In this document: positions 11,324 to 23,125 of the stretch, piece by piece
Layout: each line of letters opens with the position of its first letter
How positions within the stretch are numbered: the stretch's first letter is position 1
Source: Dryas octopetala
Lineage: Eukaryota; Streptophyta; Magnoliopsida; Rosales; Rosaceae
Assembly (NCBI GenBank): GCA_963921425.1
Contig: OY992833.1
Coordinates: 3,846,501-3,910,500, forward strand
Direction of reading: 5' to 3'
Length of the DNA: 64,000 bases
Notes under the pieces: generated by a model
What the model was told of the DNA's origin: nothing
Database searches by the model: none
What the model saw: the letters and a program-made list of their open reading frames with translations, nothing else
Position numbers and translations under genes: made by a program

Positions 11324-11454
11324 TAAAATCTAAATTAAAATATTTATGTCAATCACATCATTATAAATGGTCCATTGTAACTTGTAAGGTTAAGTATAGA
11401 AGACTACAACTAATCATCTTCTATAGCAATAAACTAAGAAAGAAAGGTATGCAA

Positions 11455-11850
11455 TTTTAGAGTACGTTATCATAAGGCTCGTGCAATTTCAAGGATATGG
11501 TGGTGCTTGCGTTCTACAACACCGTTTTGTTGTGGTTTTTAGACACAAGTATGTTAATATAAGGTCCCATGCTCTTTGAAAAAATCCCTCAAGCAAAGAA
11601 ACTCTCCCCCATTGTCCACACAAATATTTTGTATGGTGGTATTGAATTATATTTGAACCATAAAGAAAAAAGATTTGAGAATTCCTTGTGTTTCATTTTT
11701 TTGATGCATGAGAAATACCCAAGTAAAATGAGAATAATCATCCACAATATATTATTAAAAGATAATGTGCCTCAGAAAACGAAGTAATTTTTTGGGCCCC
11801 CCAAATAACGCAATGAATGAACGAAAAAGGTTGCATAGTGGAAATTGAAC
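11455..11850 (-). pseudogene. Copia integrase core fragment
   Basis: In shifting frames the minus strand reads IVDDYSHFTWVFLM (first Asp region), a TDNGGEF-like segment, and PQQNGVVERKHHHILE with the catalytic Glu. These are the D,D,E blocks of copia integrase in the right order and spacing. At least three frames are needed. Confidence 0.75.
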
Positions 11851-12262
11851 TATTGCCAAAAGGAAGACGAGTTTGTTTTGCCAAATGACAGCCTTCACAA
11901 ACATTATTCAAACTAGATGAACAATTTACCAAAGTTTTCCATAAAAATTGCAAACGGGAAGAAGAAAGGTGACAAGATGGTCGGGTGGTGGAAGGTGTTT
12001 GGTTAGACGCCAACGCCACTAGATAGTAAAGCCCGCCACGTTGCTTACCCACACTAATCGTCGTCCGCGTAGCCAAGTCTGGCAAGATACACCAAGTTGG
12101 AAAAAAAGTCATTAAGCATTGCAATCCCTTTGTGAGACGAAGTACAGAAATAAGATTGACTTTAAAAATAGGCACACATAAAACATCTCTTAAATAAATG
12201 TAAGAATTAATACATAGAGTCCCAGTAGAACTAATGAGTGTCGTCTCCCTACTTAGTAACAC
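11851..12262 (-). pseudogene. Copia GAG-pre-integrase fragment
   Basis: The frame contains YLRDVLCVPIFKVNLISVLRL, then GGLYYL and CEGCHLAKQTRLPF, the pattern between copia protease and integrase. The CEGC motif is half of the HHCC zinc finger. The LWHLRLGHP segment normally before it is disrupted. Confidence 0.8.
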
Positions 12263-12457
12263 CCCCGGTTTCTAGAGGAATTTTTAACCTTCTCTGTAAA
12301 CAAGTGTAGAGCCGTGGTGATGTGATTTGTGGCTCCACGTACTATCGATAATCCATCGAAGGTCATGGAAGTATTTTGAGCTACCTGAGGACTCGCGAGT
12401 GGCAGCATTGGCTAAAGGCTGATGAGAGTCTTTCTCACTCATCATAGTCTGAATTTC
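12263..12457 (-). pseudogene. Degenerate copia protease region
   Basis: A broken trace of the WIIDSGATNHIT active-site segment can be made out around 12310-12360 (a WI-ID start and ATNHIT in different frames), followed by LHLFTEKVK. Position between gag and pre-integrase fits protease. The stretch is too decayed to give a frame. Confidence 0.5.
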
Positions 12458-13465
12458 CTAGCATAGGAGCTTGGATAAAGTGGGCATGGTAGCTTGTATT
12501 TCTTGTAAGGTTGGTTGCGAGTTCACATGGTTCGCCTTGGTGCGTCCTCCTCCTTTGTTGAACCCTCCTTTAGGCTTATTAGATCCATGTCGACAATGCC
12601 CGAGCGGGTATTCGTGCAACTTGTAACAAGTTTCAATAGTGTGATGATCACGATTGCAGTGGGTGCAATGCAAAGGTTTTTTGCCGGGATTCGTAGACCC
12701 TTGGCCTTGAAGAATTTCTATGGCTGTTGGTTCTATTGGAGCACGAAATGAACCCAATTCTCTCTGCTTTTCTTCTTGTGAAATCAAGGAGTAAGCCTTG
12801 CACAAAGTGGGTAAAGGTTGCATGAGTAAGATACGTCCACGAACAACTGTGAGTCCCATAAGAAATTGCATCTAAGCATTTTGTTCGTCTCGCTCCATGT
12901 GTTTCTTTATAGCACCACAAAAGCGTGCTGGCAAATGCATTGTATAAAGCCAACTCATCGCATATACCCTTCAGCTTAGTGTAGTAACTTGCCGTTGACA
13001 TTTGTTCCTGAGAAAGAGAAGAAATTAAGATCACAATTTAACTGAAAAATTCTTTGAGCATTGCTTTGAGGGAATCGTTCTTTGAGATTCTCCCAAATTT
13101 CATGCGTTGCAGATGAATAGATCACACTGTCTGCAATATCGGGTTTAATGGAATTGAGAAGTCATGAAAGCACTATGTCGTTGCAACGCTGCCAAAGGAG
13201 AAAATTGTTTGACCTTAATTGTTTCTTCTGAGGGTGCTTACTGTCCCATCAAAAAATCCTAACTTGTTTTTCGCGCTTAGGTAGATGCGCATAGAACGAC
13301 ACCATGCTACATAGTTGTCTCCATTGAGAGGCTTGGAGACAAGCACCATTTCGGGATAATCAGAGTGGTAGATAAAAAAAAAAGGACTGGAAGCCTCATT
13401 GTTCTTTCCATTAATCCTTGAAGAGGGAATCACAGAGTTTGAACTTTTTGTGTCGTTACCCATGG
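12458..13465 (-). pseudogene. Copia gag with zinc knuckle
   Basis: The start is most likely MGNDTKSSNS at about 13465. Next come SKPLNGDNYVAWCRSMRIYL and SAKNKLGFFDG, the retrotran_gag_3-type N-terminal motif. The C-terminal part has HCTHCNRDHHTIETCYKLH, a CCHC knuckle. The middle is in a different frame (12648-13034) and at least two frameshifts interrupt it. Confidence 0.85.
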
Positions 13466-13548
13466 TGGAGGAATAACAAGAAAAAGAAGAAAACCCGTGA
13501 TGGCTATGGTGAGGAATGGCGGCAGAAAAAAGAGCTAGGGTTTCCCTT

Positions 13549-13790
13549 GCTCTTATACCATGTAAAATTGGTAAGAAGCTAGAAATGATATGCCAGAATA
13601 ATTTTCTGTTATACTCGACCAAATAGTTTTATACAAGAGGTTTTCCATATTTTAGGAAACGGTCCTACAATCTTGCACTATAATTGAGCCTATAATATAT
13701 ACAACATATTAACTACAATTACAACATTCCTAAATTAATTCATGCTATCCTTACATGATAGGAAAGTCAACGATTCTTAAAAAACCGAGC
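13549..13790 (-). mobile_element. PBS and LTR edge of the truncated copia
   Basis: On the minus strand TGGTATAAGAGC (13549-13560) is a one-base variant of the Met-tRNA primer site. It is preceded by an LTR end CAATTTTACA, so the LTR begins at 13561 on the plus strand. The outer LTR limit is not clear; about 13790 is a guess, since the 3' LTR is gone. Confidence 0.6.
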
Positions 13791-14310
13791 ATCCTCCTTA
13801 CAAAAATTAGCTTTCACAAAGGCCTCGTTCCAATGACCATTGGAATAATTAATCAAGGGAACTAACTAATGCATCCCACAGTAAAACCGGCTAACTGAGA
13901 CTTGAAAAGTAAGAGGCCTAGGTAACCAAAGGTCACCATAGTTATAAGTCTCCTCACCATTGTCAATTCTCTTGTGGGACCTTGAATTAGTAATGCTTGA
14001 CTCCATAACAATTAAGGATCTTCAAAACATAAGATGAAACCCTTCCTTCTAGGCTTCTACCACCTCAAAGAAATGAGAAGCAGGAAAATATTGAACGTGC
14101 AGGACTTTATAAGCCAAGGACGAATGATTTTGAGTAACCGCTATCCCCGTTTAGAAAGAAAAGCTTGGTTAAAATTAAGTACCCAAGTCTCGAAAGCCAA
14201 AACTCCTTCCTCTTTCGCAAGACATAACCGAGACCACTTTAGCCATATATTGAATACCATCCAACCAATAATTCCCAGTCATGGAATTTAACTTGTCAAA
14301 ACTTTTCTTG
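13791..14310 (-). pseudogene. LINE (non-LTR) reverse transcriptase C-terminal relic
   Basis: Across several frames the minus strand gives a GFRDL segment, a run like the usual NLALLAKQGWR segment, an FPS.SF-like motif and WLPRPLTFQV. This is the C-terminal end of plant L1-type reverse transcriptases, where GGLGFRDL and the W-P-R-P motif occur. Frames change every 50-100 bases, so it is an old relic. The neighbouring AT-rich DNA shows no other LINE domains. Confidence 0.65.
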
Positions 14311-14827
14311 TAATCTTGAATGTACTCATAGCATAAGTAGGAATTGATTGAGCCAAAGTCTTAAGTAAAATTGATTATCATGCCCTTGAAAGAAGTTTCT
14401 CCCTCCACTTGTCAATCTCTTTTCCCACCCTCGAAACAAAATGCAAAGTTTGTGTCTATTAATTTTTAATTAATGAAGGGTATTTTTAGAGTTTTGAAAG
14501 TTTAACCATACTCCTTCTGGCTTTATATATACTAGCCGGCCTCTTGGCCTTTTTAGTGTGTTTTGTTTTTCTTTTTATATTTTGTTCTCATTGTTTTATA
14601 ACTTCCCACCACTCTCTCCACGATTTTAATGTGGTGGGGTGTCTTTTTTTATTTTTCAAATTTTATTTTAATGGTTATTTTTAATAACTATACTCTCATT
14701 TATTAAGTTGTTTTTATGTGATTGTTTTGTTGAATGAAGGTTATTTTAGTCAATCTCATTTTTTATGAAGCCTGTAATACCAAACCCGGCTTTCTTCTAG
14801 CTTTATATAATAGTAAAGATAGAAGTT
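14311..14827. other. Intergenic, no gene seen
   Basis: AT-rich sequence without a believable frame. Phrases such as CCCGGCTTTCTTCTAGCTTT near 14790 look repeat-derived, but I cannot name the family. Confidence 0.5.
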
Positions 14828-15585
14828 ATAGGTCCCGTTTTGGATTACGATGGAGGACCCAAAAATTGTTGTGAATGACAATTCTCAATCATCTACAGCA
14901 GTTTTAGTGTTTGGTAAAAAAATTAAAAACTGTTTTTTCCCACAATCAACTCCCCACAGCAAAAATAGAAAGCAGGTTTCTAAGTACTTTTGAAAGCTGC
15001 AGTGAATCACAATCAACTCCCCACAGCAAAAACAGAAAGCAGGTTTCTAAGTATTTTTGAAAGCTGCAGTGAATCACAGCAATAATAAATATTTTATTTT
15101 ACCCATAATACCCTTATTGATTTATATTATTTTTATTTGTTTATTTTAAATTAAAAAATATGTCTATTGTTAGTTATATTTTATATTGTGATAATTAATT
15201 ATGATATTTTATTTGTACAATTAAAATTATAATATAACTACAAAAATAATAGGCATACTTATTTAACAATGTTGTTCTTAAAAAAATTAATGCTAATAAA
15301 AATTGTAGCTACAAATTTAAAAAAAAAGTAAAAAAAACATTTTATTTTTACCAAACAAATAAGTGAAAGGCACTTTCAGCATCATGTTCATTTTAATAAT
15401 TATACACAGTCACAGCACTTTTATATTAACATTTACCAAACACTTTGAGACTATTTTTTGCACTCACAACACTTTTGAAAATATAGTTTACCAAATACTC
15501 AACTGCTTTACTTTACAGCTAACTTTATTTCACAGCTGTTTTACTTCACAGTTGTTTTTTCTCACAGCAATACCAAACTGGCCCA
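14828..15585. mobile_element. hAT-like MITE with internal tandem duplication
   Basis: The left end ATAGGTCCCGTTTTGG and the right end CCAAACTGGCCCA are short imperfect inverted repeats of the kind seen in plant hAT MITEs. Flanking octamers TAGAAGTT and TAGAACTA agree at six of eight positions. The interior is rich in CACAGC motifs and contains two tandem 67-base copies at 14941-15007 and 15008-15074. Confidence 0.6.
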
Positions 15586-16970
15586 TAGAACTACAAAAAT
15601 AACTCCAAAAAGTAAAAGTTTAATTTGGTAAACGTACATTAATTGATTAATAGCTAGAACTCTTCTATTTCTAACAAACCTGGCCAATCCATTTCCAATT
15701 TCTAACAAATTCAAATGTTCATTTCCCACAACGCCCTGCAATTAAAGATCTACATGTATGCTTATGCGAGAGTACTAATTCCATCCCTTGATTTTATGAT
15801 TTGCATGTTTCCATCCAAGACTATCTTTTATCTTTCAAACATCAACATAACGTGAGATATATGAACTTAATACTCTCAAAAGTCTCATTGATCTCACAAA
15901 AATTCATTGTCTCATCTTACTTAGCTCTAAACTCTTATATATGAATAATAAGGGTAGTGATTTCCTTAACTTGTTAATTGTTTCCTTATTTTTCTTATAT
16001 ATCTAATTTTAATAAGACCAATTACAAATAATCAATAAAAATTTTCACAACTACATATTAATCAATGCACTTTTTCATAATTTCATTTTAGTCAGTATTG
16101 ACCAAAATGAAAAAAATAAATAAATTACAATAAATTAATAAACATACATTACTATTCATATTTAGATTTGTATTAGGCTTTTGTTTGACCGCTACGTAGC
16201 AAAACGACTTAGGATTTAACTCCAGGATTTTGGGTTCTACGTAAAACCTGAGACCTAAACCTTAAGCCATAAGCTCCGAAACCCTAATTTTAAACCCTAA
16301 ACCTTATTTATATACTCTGCACTCCATTTTTATACCCTAAACTAAATCAAGGGCAATGTCGTAATTTTATGGCCATGAGTAATAAAAAAGAGATGGCTAA
16401 ATTGGTATTTTCCAATGTAGCAAAATATATGACATCATCAAGTGAATTGGACTCAGTGACTAAAGTGGGATATAATTTCAAAGTACATTGACCTTTATGG
16501 GAAAAAAAGTTTACATCGACCATTATGTAATATTGAAATGTTTTATTAATTTAAATGTAATTTGCTAATTTTAATATTGAAGAAGTTTTTCTGCAGTTGA
16601 CTCCATAATTGCATTTTCACAAAGAAGGGCAACAATGGTTTTACCATTAGAGTCAAAAGAAGCTACTTACTATATATTTCAAAGGAAAAAATGTGGGATT
16701 CTTCTTCAGGTTCATTGTTTGTTGTTCTGTCTTCTTGGTTCTATGTGGTTGTCATGTGCTCCTCTTAATTTTGTTCAATTGGATAAACTATTTAATTACC
16801 ACACATCCAACCTTTATCTCCTTTGGTTTCTTACTAACGATGTTCCACATATTAAAGAATCAACTACTTTGCAAACAAGGAGATCGAAAGATAGTACCTA
16901 AGGAAATCATTGAATGATATAGGATAGAATGATAATCATCAAGCATAAAAAATATTAAGTATAAACAAGA
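15586..16970. other. Intergenic; one unrecognised small frame
   Basis: The stretch is AT-rich. Near 16230-16330 several AAACCCTAA telobox-like motifs occur. Two overlapping frames at 16635-16917 encode hydrophobic, Cys-rich peptides (for example LLFCLLGSMWLSC), but neither frame is favoured and no family is recognised. I do not call a gene here. Confidence 0.5.
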
Positions 16971-16983
16971 TCATCAACCACGA

Positions 16984-17709
16984 ACCCTAGCCGCCACCCA
17001 CAAACCCTCTCTTCTCTCTCCTCAACCCTATCTCTCTCAACCTAGTATTTCCAGGGGTGGGGGCGGTGGCTCCTGTATTCCTCACAAGCCCCCTGCTTCT
17101 ACCCCCACCTCTCCCTTCTCCTTCTCTTTTTCTTTTGCTGTTTTGGTTGGTACTATGGGATAACTTTCCTCCCTCTTTGTGAGAGCTTTTTCATCTCTCC
17201 ATGTGAGAGTTTTTTCATTTCAATAAAGGAGAGCTTTTCTGATCGCTCTGGTTTGGTTTATCTGTGACGTTGTGCACGATCTGTGCGACGTCAGATCCTG
17301 CTTTAATTAGCGATGCTTAGTTGCTCTTTGGAGATCTTTTTTCTAGTTTGTCTCTGGTTCTCGTCACAAGCTGGAAATATGTCACTATGCTCGCCGGTAC
17401 CGGTCCTGCCGGTTACTACTGCCTGATCTGCCACCTTGATCTACTGTCAGACTCAATTTAGAGATGTTGGTTGGATTGTGGACTCAAATGCAACAAGTTC
17501 GCTAATTTTTACGGTGCCTCGCTGGCTCCATTTGGTAGCTGAAGTGTCTGCTCGATGTCAACGTTACGAGATCAGACTCTTATTTTGTTGTAGGCGTTTA
17601 GCTTTTTGGTCCTATTATTGTAGGGCTTCTTGCCATAACTTTTGTATTTTTTGTCTTTTTTGTTGTTTTAATGCAATGCTATTGCTTTCTCAAAAAAAAA
17701 AAAAAAAAA
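16984..17709 (+). mobile_element. Poly(A)-tailed non-LTR retroposon
   Basis: The element starts ACCCTAGCCGCCACC, a typical plant LINE 5' leader, and ends with a run of 18 A. It is flanked by TCATCAACCACGA (16971-16983) and TCATGAACCACTA (17710-17722), a 13-base duplication with two mismatches. There is no reverse transcriptase, so it is an internally deleted LINE or a non-autonomous partner. The 3' part around 17580-17690 (GGCTTCTTGCC then T-rich) looks like a LINE 3' UTR. The open frame at 17436-17723 is probably not coding. Confidence 0.75.
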
Positions 17710-17722
17710 TCATGAACCACTA

Positions 17723-19434
17723 ATAAGTAATCCAGCCAATATGACATATGTAAGTAATTAGTAATCTACTAAGAGCATGCATATGGATTATATATGTAGA
17801 ATTCAATAAGTAATCCCATAAAATGATCAAAACCGTACTCAAAATAAAAGAAAGCTAACACTATATATGTGATGGAGTATAAATTGAAAGAAGAGGAAGA
17901 GGAAGAGGCAGAGAAATAACAATGGTAGCAATAAATCATGTTGAGTGGAGGCTTTAATTAATTTATAAAATTACCAATTGAATTCAATCAGAATACCCAC
18001 ACACACACCAAAAAAAACAAAGAGCCTAAGAATCAAGTTGATGGTCCCATATATTCATGGAGTGGAAGTTTATGAGGTAGACAATTAATATTCTAGGTGG
18101 GTACTCTGCCTTCTCCAACACAGGTGGGAAGACTTGAATTTGTATATCATACAAACACTTTTTAACAACTAGATCTTACTGGTTCGGATTCGTTTACAAT
18201 AGAATTTGGATTTGTGGATCACTAATATTGAATATATTCTTATATCATACGAATTTCTACTGTAGACCAAGTCTTGTTTGTATGGCATCTTTGGTGAAAG
18301 CTTTTTTTCTCTACTGCCTCGTATTTTTTTTTTGGGGTCCTACTCTGGATGGATGGATGAAATAGTTTTTATTTTTATATATTTCTCATATTTAGTTCAT
18401 CTCCTAACCTAATCTCCTTCTAACCATTTTTTGTAGAATCCCCTTCTATATCTAACTAAAATTTGAACAATGTCCCCTATTTGAATTCAAATTGTTGTTC
18501 AGATTATTTTTATTTCAGTTTTCTTCCTTTTTAACTGTCTTCTTTGCAATATATTCTCCCTTCTCCTCTATCATACGTAAACATCTCTTCTAATTGTAAT
18601 CCCTATACACATAAGGCAGATGAAACTAAAGAGTACGTACACAAGTCCACTAAATCCATAAACCTATTTCGATAATCATAGGAGTTGCATATCTAGATTC
18701 AACTTCAACTTTGTCCCTCATCCGGCTACAATTCGCACTTTTTTTTTTAATTTTTTTCTATAATTCAACGTACTCAAAACTCATAATACCTCAAGATGTT
18801 AGGTCATTGTTGTAATTTGGTTTGTTTGAACTCAAATATCTATGTTTGATGATTTATATCTCTGTGAAATTATTCTTTCTAGAGCAAAAACGGCTTTGTA
18901 GTATGCCTATTTGCTTTTCCATATATATATATGTTCTACGTTTTGAGAAAGTTAGTTTTTTTTTTTTTTTTCAATATATATAGTAGAAAATTGCCTTGAT
19001 TCTTATGCTTATTGTGTGAGAAACGCTTTTTCTCCTCAATCAGTCACTCAGGAAATTTTGATTTATGTTGGAATAGAGAACGAAACTTTTTTTTTTTTCT
19101 CCTTAAACTTCTTATCTCATATTTTCTTAGTTATGCTTGGTGAGTTTATGAAAACATAGTACTAATTAAGGGATTTTTCCCATTCAAGAGCTAACACTAC
19201 ATTTCACGTACAACCAGAACTATGATCAAGTTATCGGGCTCCAACACCAAAAGGATAAATAAAGTGGTGACAAATAAAAAAGGAGTGCATAGTGAGAACC
19301 ACCATTCATTAAAAGACTTTACAAAGTACAATGCTGCATATTTACAAAGACAATGAAAAATATTTTTATTTTAGAAAAAATCTCAAAACAATTATAGTTT
19401 TGGAGTGTATAATTTTTTTATTTGTTTGAAACAA
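17723..19434. other. Gene desert, AT-rich, nothing recognised
   Basis: No frame longer than about 60 codons and no inverted-repeat or LTR structure could be made out. T-rich tracts occur near 18955 and 19089. Confidence 0.55.
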
Positions 19435-19530
19435 TGGTTTGTAGACTTAACAGAAATTTTATCAGTATTAGCTTGGAGAGGTCTCAAATTCGAATCCCCC
19501 TTCCCCTAAATAAAATAATAAAAAAAAACT
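19435..19530 (+). mobile_element. Possible SINE fragment
   Basis: CAAATTCGAATCCC near 19487 resembles a polymerase III B box, and the stretch ends in an A-rich tail around 19510-19530. A clear A box is missing, so this is a weak call. Confidence 0.3.
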
Positions 19531-20577
19531 TATCTTACAAAATAGATCAGGTTGTTTAGAAGTTAACCCCGTGTGTGGACCAGCAAAAGAAAAGGGAGGA
19601 GCAATGATTTTTTTTATTTTTATCAAAAGCGCGCACTATTAAGGAGTGTTTAGACATTTTTTGGTAAAATCAATGTACAACCACCAGTACCAAATTAATT
19701 TTGAAGTTTCAAAGTCGAAACAAATATCACGTAAAATATAGCTTAATTATATATTATGTCCTTTCAAAAAATAAAACTACATGTTATGAGTGTTGAAAAC
19801 CTTATTCACTCGTAGAAATAAGTTAATTGAGCAAATATGTATTTAAAAAAAAAAAAATCTGCATTTGATAGGTTGATGAATCAAGCAAACAACGACGCGT
19901 ATTAAAACCAGAAAACTTTTATTTTTAATAAATACTTCGTCCATGCACGTACTCCGTTCATGCAAGCACTCAATCCGTGCATGCATGTACGTACACAATC
20001 CGTCCATGCACGTACTCAATACGTCCATGAACGTACTTCGACTAAGCACTTTTAGTTTCCTTAACTTTTCTTAAAATTTTCCAAATTTGTTTCAACTTAT
20101 CTTTTTTATTTATATTTTAAATTTATATGTGAACACGAATTTCACAAATACACACATATATTTTGAGAATATTAGTTATTGTTGTTGTGATATGCATTTG
20201 CTTCGCTCAAAGTTTACTTTCTTTGGTCGAACTATCTGATTTCTAGTAGGAGCCATAACTTTAATTGAGAAACTTATATTTCATATATAACTATTTACAA
20301 GTTTTAGAGAGAGAAATAAAGTACTAAACATAAAAATATATTTATAATCATTATAACCATTTACAAGTTTTATAATTTTTTTTCTTGTTCCTTATTTTTC
20401 ACTATTTATGGTATTCAAATAGGAGTTACACATTTAAGTCACTTACCAAACAATAAGCAACTAAAAAAGAAACATATATTTGTACACTTGCCAAATAGAT
20501 ACAAGAGGATGAACCTGGACCAGATACGAACTTATCCAAAACCAAACCCTTCTGGCCTTCTTCTGGAACCCTCCATC

Positions 20578-20590
20578 CTATATATAAATT
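20578..20590 (+). promoter_or_regulatory. TATA box of the left-arm F-box locus
   Basis: CTATATATAAATTG lies about 135 bases before the first-exon ATG. The opposite arm has CTATCTATAAATTG at the matching place (30033-30046), and the sequence on both sides is conserved between arms. Confidence 0.6.
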
Positions 20591-20715
20591 GACCGGCCAA
20601 GACTTGGGTGATTTTTGCACATATGAAAATCTCTTAAGAGTGTATTTGGGGATTAAGCTTTGATACGATTAAGAGTGTATTTGGGGATTAAGCTTCGATT
20701 AAGGAGATAGAGGAG

Positions 20716-21698
20716 ATGGTAATTAGGGTGATTATTAGGCTGTTTTTCGGGGTAGCTGCAGAAAGCCAAGATGAAGATGAAGATGATGCTTATGAAGGAC
20801 CTCAAGGTCCTCAATTAAGATCAGATTGGAGCAATGATTTACCAGAGGTATTTTGTATCTCTGTTACTCACTCTCACATATAGACATTTAATTATTTTTG
20901 TCAATTCTAATATACTCTCTCTCTCTCTCTCTCATACATAAATAAGAAATCTACCAAATCTATTAAAATATGTCACATATTTCAAATTTGGTTTTATTTT
21001 TATTTTTATTTTTCTATGCGATTTGCTTATTTTTATTTGGTCTGTTGGTTTTTCTTATTTTGAGTAAAAGTTTGTTTTCTGACCCCTAATTGAAGATTTT
21101 TTAGGTTTCTAATGGCTAATCAACTCTAGAGTTTGAAGAAAGTATACATCTTGGCTGTATTGGTGTATTGTTGTAGTTTAGTTGTTTGGTTGTGTTTCTG
21201 TTTGTTGCATTGCTTTGCTCATTTCTTAGTTATTTCACTGTGTGATTTTTGTAGATGGCTGGGTCAACAAAATTAGACCGCAGAATGTGGCTCGACGCAA
21301 TGTTTATCAACACATCATCAAAAAAGAAAAAATGCAGCCCATACATCACTAAAGCTCTCATTGCGGATATACTCTCCAGGCTATCAGCTAGTGAGATTTC
21401 GCTGTGTATGCAAGTCTTGGCCTGTTCTAACCTCCAACCCTCAATCCGTTTCAAATCACCATAACCATGCAATCATGGCCACCAACATATGGAAAACACC
21501 TTCAAACAGTTTGTCTCAGCTAGACCTCTCTTTTTCATAGACTATAATGATCGATGGTGTTCTTGCAACGAGAGAGCTGGATCTGCCCGTGGTAACGATC
21601 GAGAATGAGAGAATTTTGGGTTCCTGTAATGGCTTGGTATGTCTAGAAGTTGACAATAACATCATTGTCTTATGGTTGTAGAAAACATTGAGGCTCAT
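20716..21698 (+). pseudogene. Broken F-box-like gene, left arm
   Basis: Exon 1 (20716-20847) encodes 44 residues with an acidic run, ESQDEDEDDAYEG, and ends at a GTATTT donor. The intron runs to 21254 with a TTTTTGTAG acceptor. Exon 2 reads YITKALIADILSRLSA, an F-box core, then shifts frame at about 21385-21400. RCVCKSWPVLTS continues in another frame, and GSCNGLVCL follows near 21625. The sequence is cut by an LTR-like insertion at 21701, after which a short match to the F-box C-terminus (LTLLGQG region, about 21960-21995) remains. The frame cannot give a full F-box protein. Whether exon 1 is really joined to this F-box is inferred from the splice signals. Confidence 0.75.
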
Positions 21699-21700
21699 AC

Positions 21701-21930
21701 TGTTAGTATATGAGTATAGGCCATGTCAGCGTTGGTTTGTTGATGAACTGTTAGGATTGGAGGGTTCTGATGTATTCTGTTAAATAGTCCACCAATAGGA
21801 TATCTGATGTAGCCTATATAAGGCATGGTTAATTCACGTGTATTAGTGTGTGAAACAATATTCAATCTTAATGAAATAGAATTTTCTCGTCTCTCTCACT
21901 TTTTTTCTTTGCTTTCAATATTTTCTGAAA
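21701..21930 (+). mobile_element. LTR-like insertion in the F-box pseudogene
   Basis: It begins TGTTAGTATATGAG, has CCTATATAAGGC as a TATA box, and ends in a CTTTCAATATTTTCT segment. The same sequence occurs at the matching place in the other arm (28108-28322, minus strand), where it ends CTCACA. No internal retrotransposon region is present, so it acts as a solo LTR. No target duplication is visible, probably because the gene sequence on the right was deleted. Confidence 0.6.
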
Positions 21931-21995
21931 ACTCCTATTATTTCATAGGTTCTGATTGCAGGCTTACTCTCCTAGGACAAGGGCCCTTGTTGTTT

Positions 21996-22491
21996 AGATA
22001 TTTAATTTATTTTCTACTATCGTATTTAATGATTTTTAATTTATCTTCACTAATCACAAAGTGATTATCCAATGTATTTTTGGACCATTGTATCTCTAGC
22101 TACCAAACATTTAAATTCATGAACTCTGTTTAAAACCTTTTTTTATCTTGGTTTCCTGTATGGATCATGAAGACGGGGCAACACCTTGCCACGATAAAAG
22201 AGTAATGGAGACGCTTTGATTCTGCTCAAAAACAAATCCAAGATCTTGGCGTTGAGAAAGAATAATGGAGGCTATGTCTTTCTATTTGCTTGATTATAAT
22301 TTTTCGAAAAATGAATTAATATTTTTTTTATTTTTAATGTCATGTCATTGCCATGGAAATATGGAAGCTACCTCAGCCCTTTTAAGCCCTTGGATGTCAT
22401 TAATCTAATTAAGAGCATAAAAACATTGTAAAATTGTTTGTTAAAATATTTTTTCCACGATCCTAACCATACAAGCTCCTTCCATTATAAC
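21996..22491. other. Intergenic, no gene seen
   Basis: AT-rich with no believable frame. It ends in ATTATAAC, the target duplication of the hAT element that follows. Confidence 0.5.
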
Positions 22492-23068
22492 CAGTGGCGG
22501 AGCCAGGATCTTCATCCAAGGGGGGCACTATATAAACTTTTTTGAACACACAAAATATTTAGTATTGATTAATAATTTTTTTTGTGTTATAAGTATAATA
22601 TTTTTCCTTTTATGAGTCTTTAAATTTTAATAAAATGTTGCATGATAACTTCATTGTTTTGAATATATAATTGTTTCTCTCAAGACATTTATAACAATAA
22701 AAATCATCTTTACATAATTAAGATTACTTTCACAAACAAAAAATTCAAGAGAATTAACTTGTTCTTAAGTTAATTAATCATTAAGTATTTTTAACAAAAA
22801 AAAAAGGATTTTTTTTTATAAAATGGCCGGGCAAGATAGATAGATCAACTTTTACTATTAAAAAAAATATATATATATATAATGAACATCTGGATTTATA
22901 CATGTTACACAAGAAACTATTACATTTTTTATATAAAAATTAATTATTTAGAAAATATATGTCATATATATTAACAAAAATAATAGAAAAATCAACGAGA
23001 AAAGTCAATTAATTAGAGGTGAGGGGGGGGCATGTGTCACCCCTGATCCCTATGTCGCTCCGCCACCG
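22492..23068. mobile_element. hAT-type non-autonomous element
   Basis: The left end CAGTGGCGGAGCCAGGATC and the right end GTCGCTCCGCCACCG form imperfect inverted repeats of about 14 bases. The octamer ATTATAAC stands on both sides (22484-22491 and 23069-23076), the exact 8-base duplication expected for hAT insertion. The interior is AT-rich without transposase. Confidence 0.88.
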
Positions 23069-23125
23069 ATTATAACCAACCTTAGATGGTCAGCGCAAGG
23101 GATCGTCGACGATGGGTTGTTGCCG

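Larger units (their letters stand above)
11455..13465 (-). mobile_element. Ty1/copia retrotransposon, 3' half missing
   Basis: Leftward order is gag, zinc knuckle, remnant protease, GAG-pre-integrase, then the first part of the integrase core. The reading ends near 11455 with VERKHHHILEIARAL-like sequence. Reverse transcriptase and RNase H, which follow integrase in copia elements, are absent, and the MULE at 10253-11323 lies just beyond. Multiple frameshifts make it inactive. Confidence 0.85.
19563..21995 (+). repeat. Left arm of an inverted F-box locus duplication
   Basis: This arm matches the reverse complement of 28080-30176. Shared landmarks in order are GTGTGTGGACC, the TATA promoter, a 44-codon first exon, an intron with a CT microsatellite, an F-box second exon, and the same LTR-like insertion. 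The left arm has extra DNA at about 19625-20500, including a tandem array of CCATGCACGTAC-type units at 19930-20045. Identity looks high in the exons. Confidence 0.85.

Noticed and set aside
16635..16917. Small membrane protein gene
   Set aside because: Two overlapping frames are equally good, neither has a recognised family, promoter or splice support.
19843..20049. Cys/Met-rich minus-strand peptide
   Set aside because: Entirely produced by the CCATGCACGTAC array.
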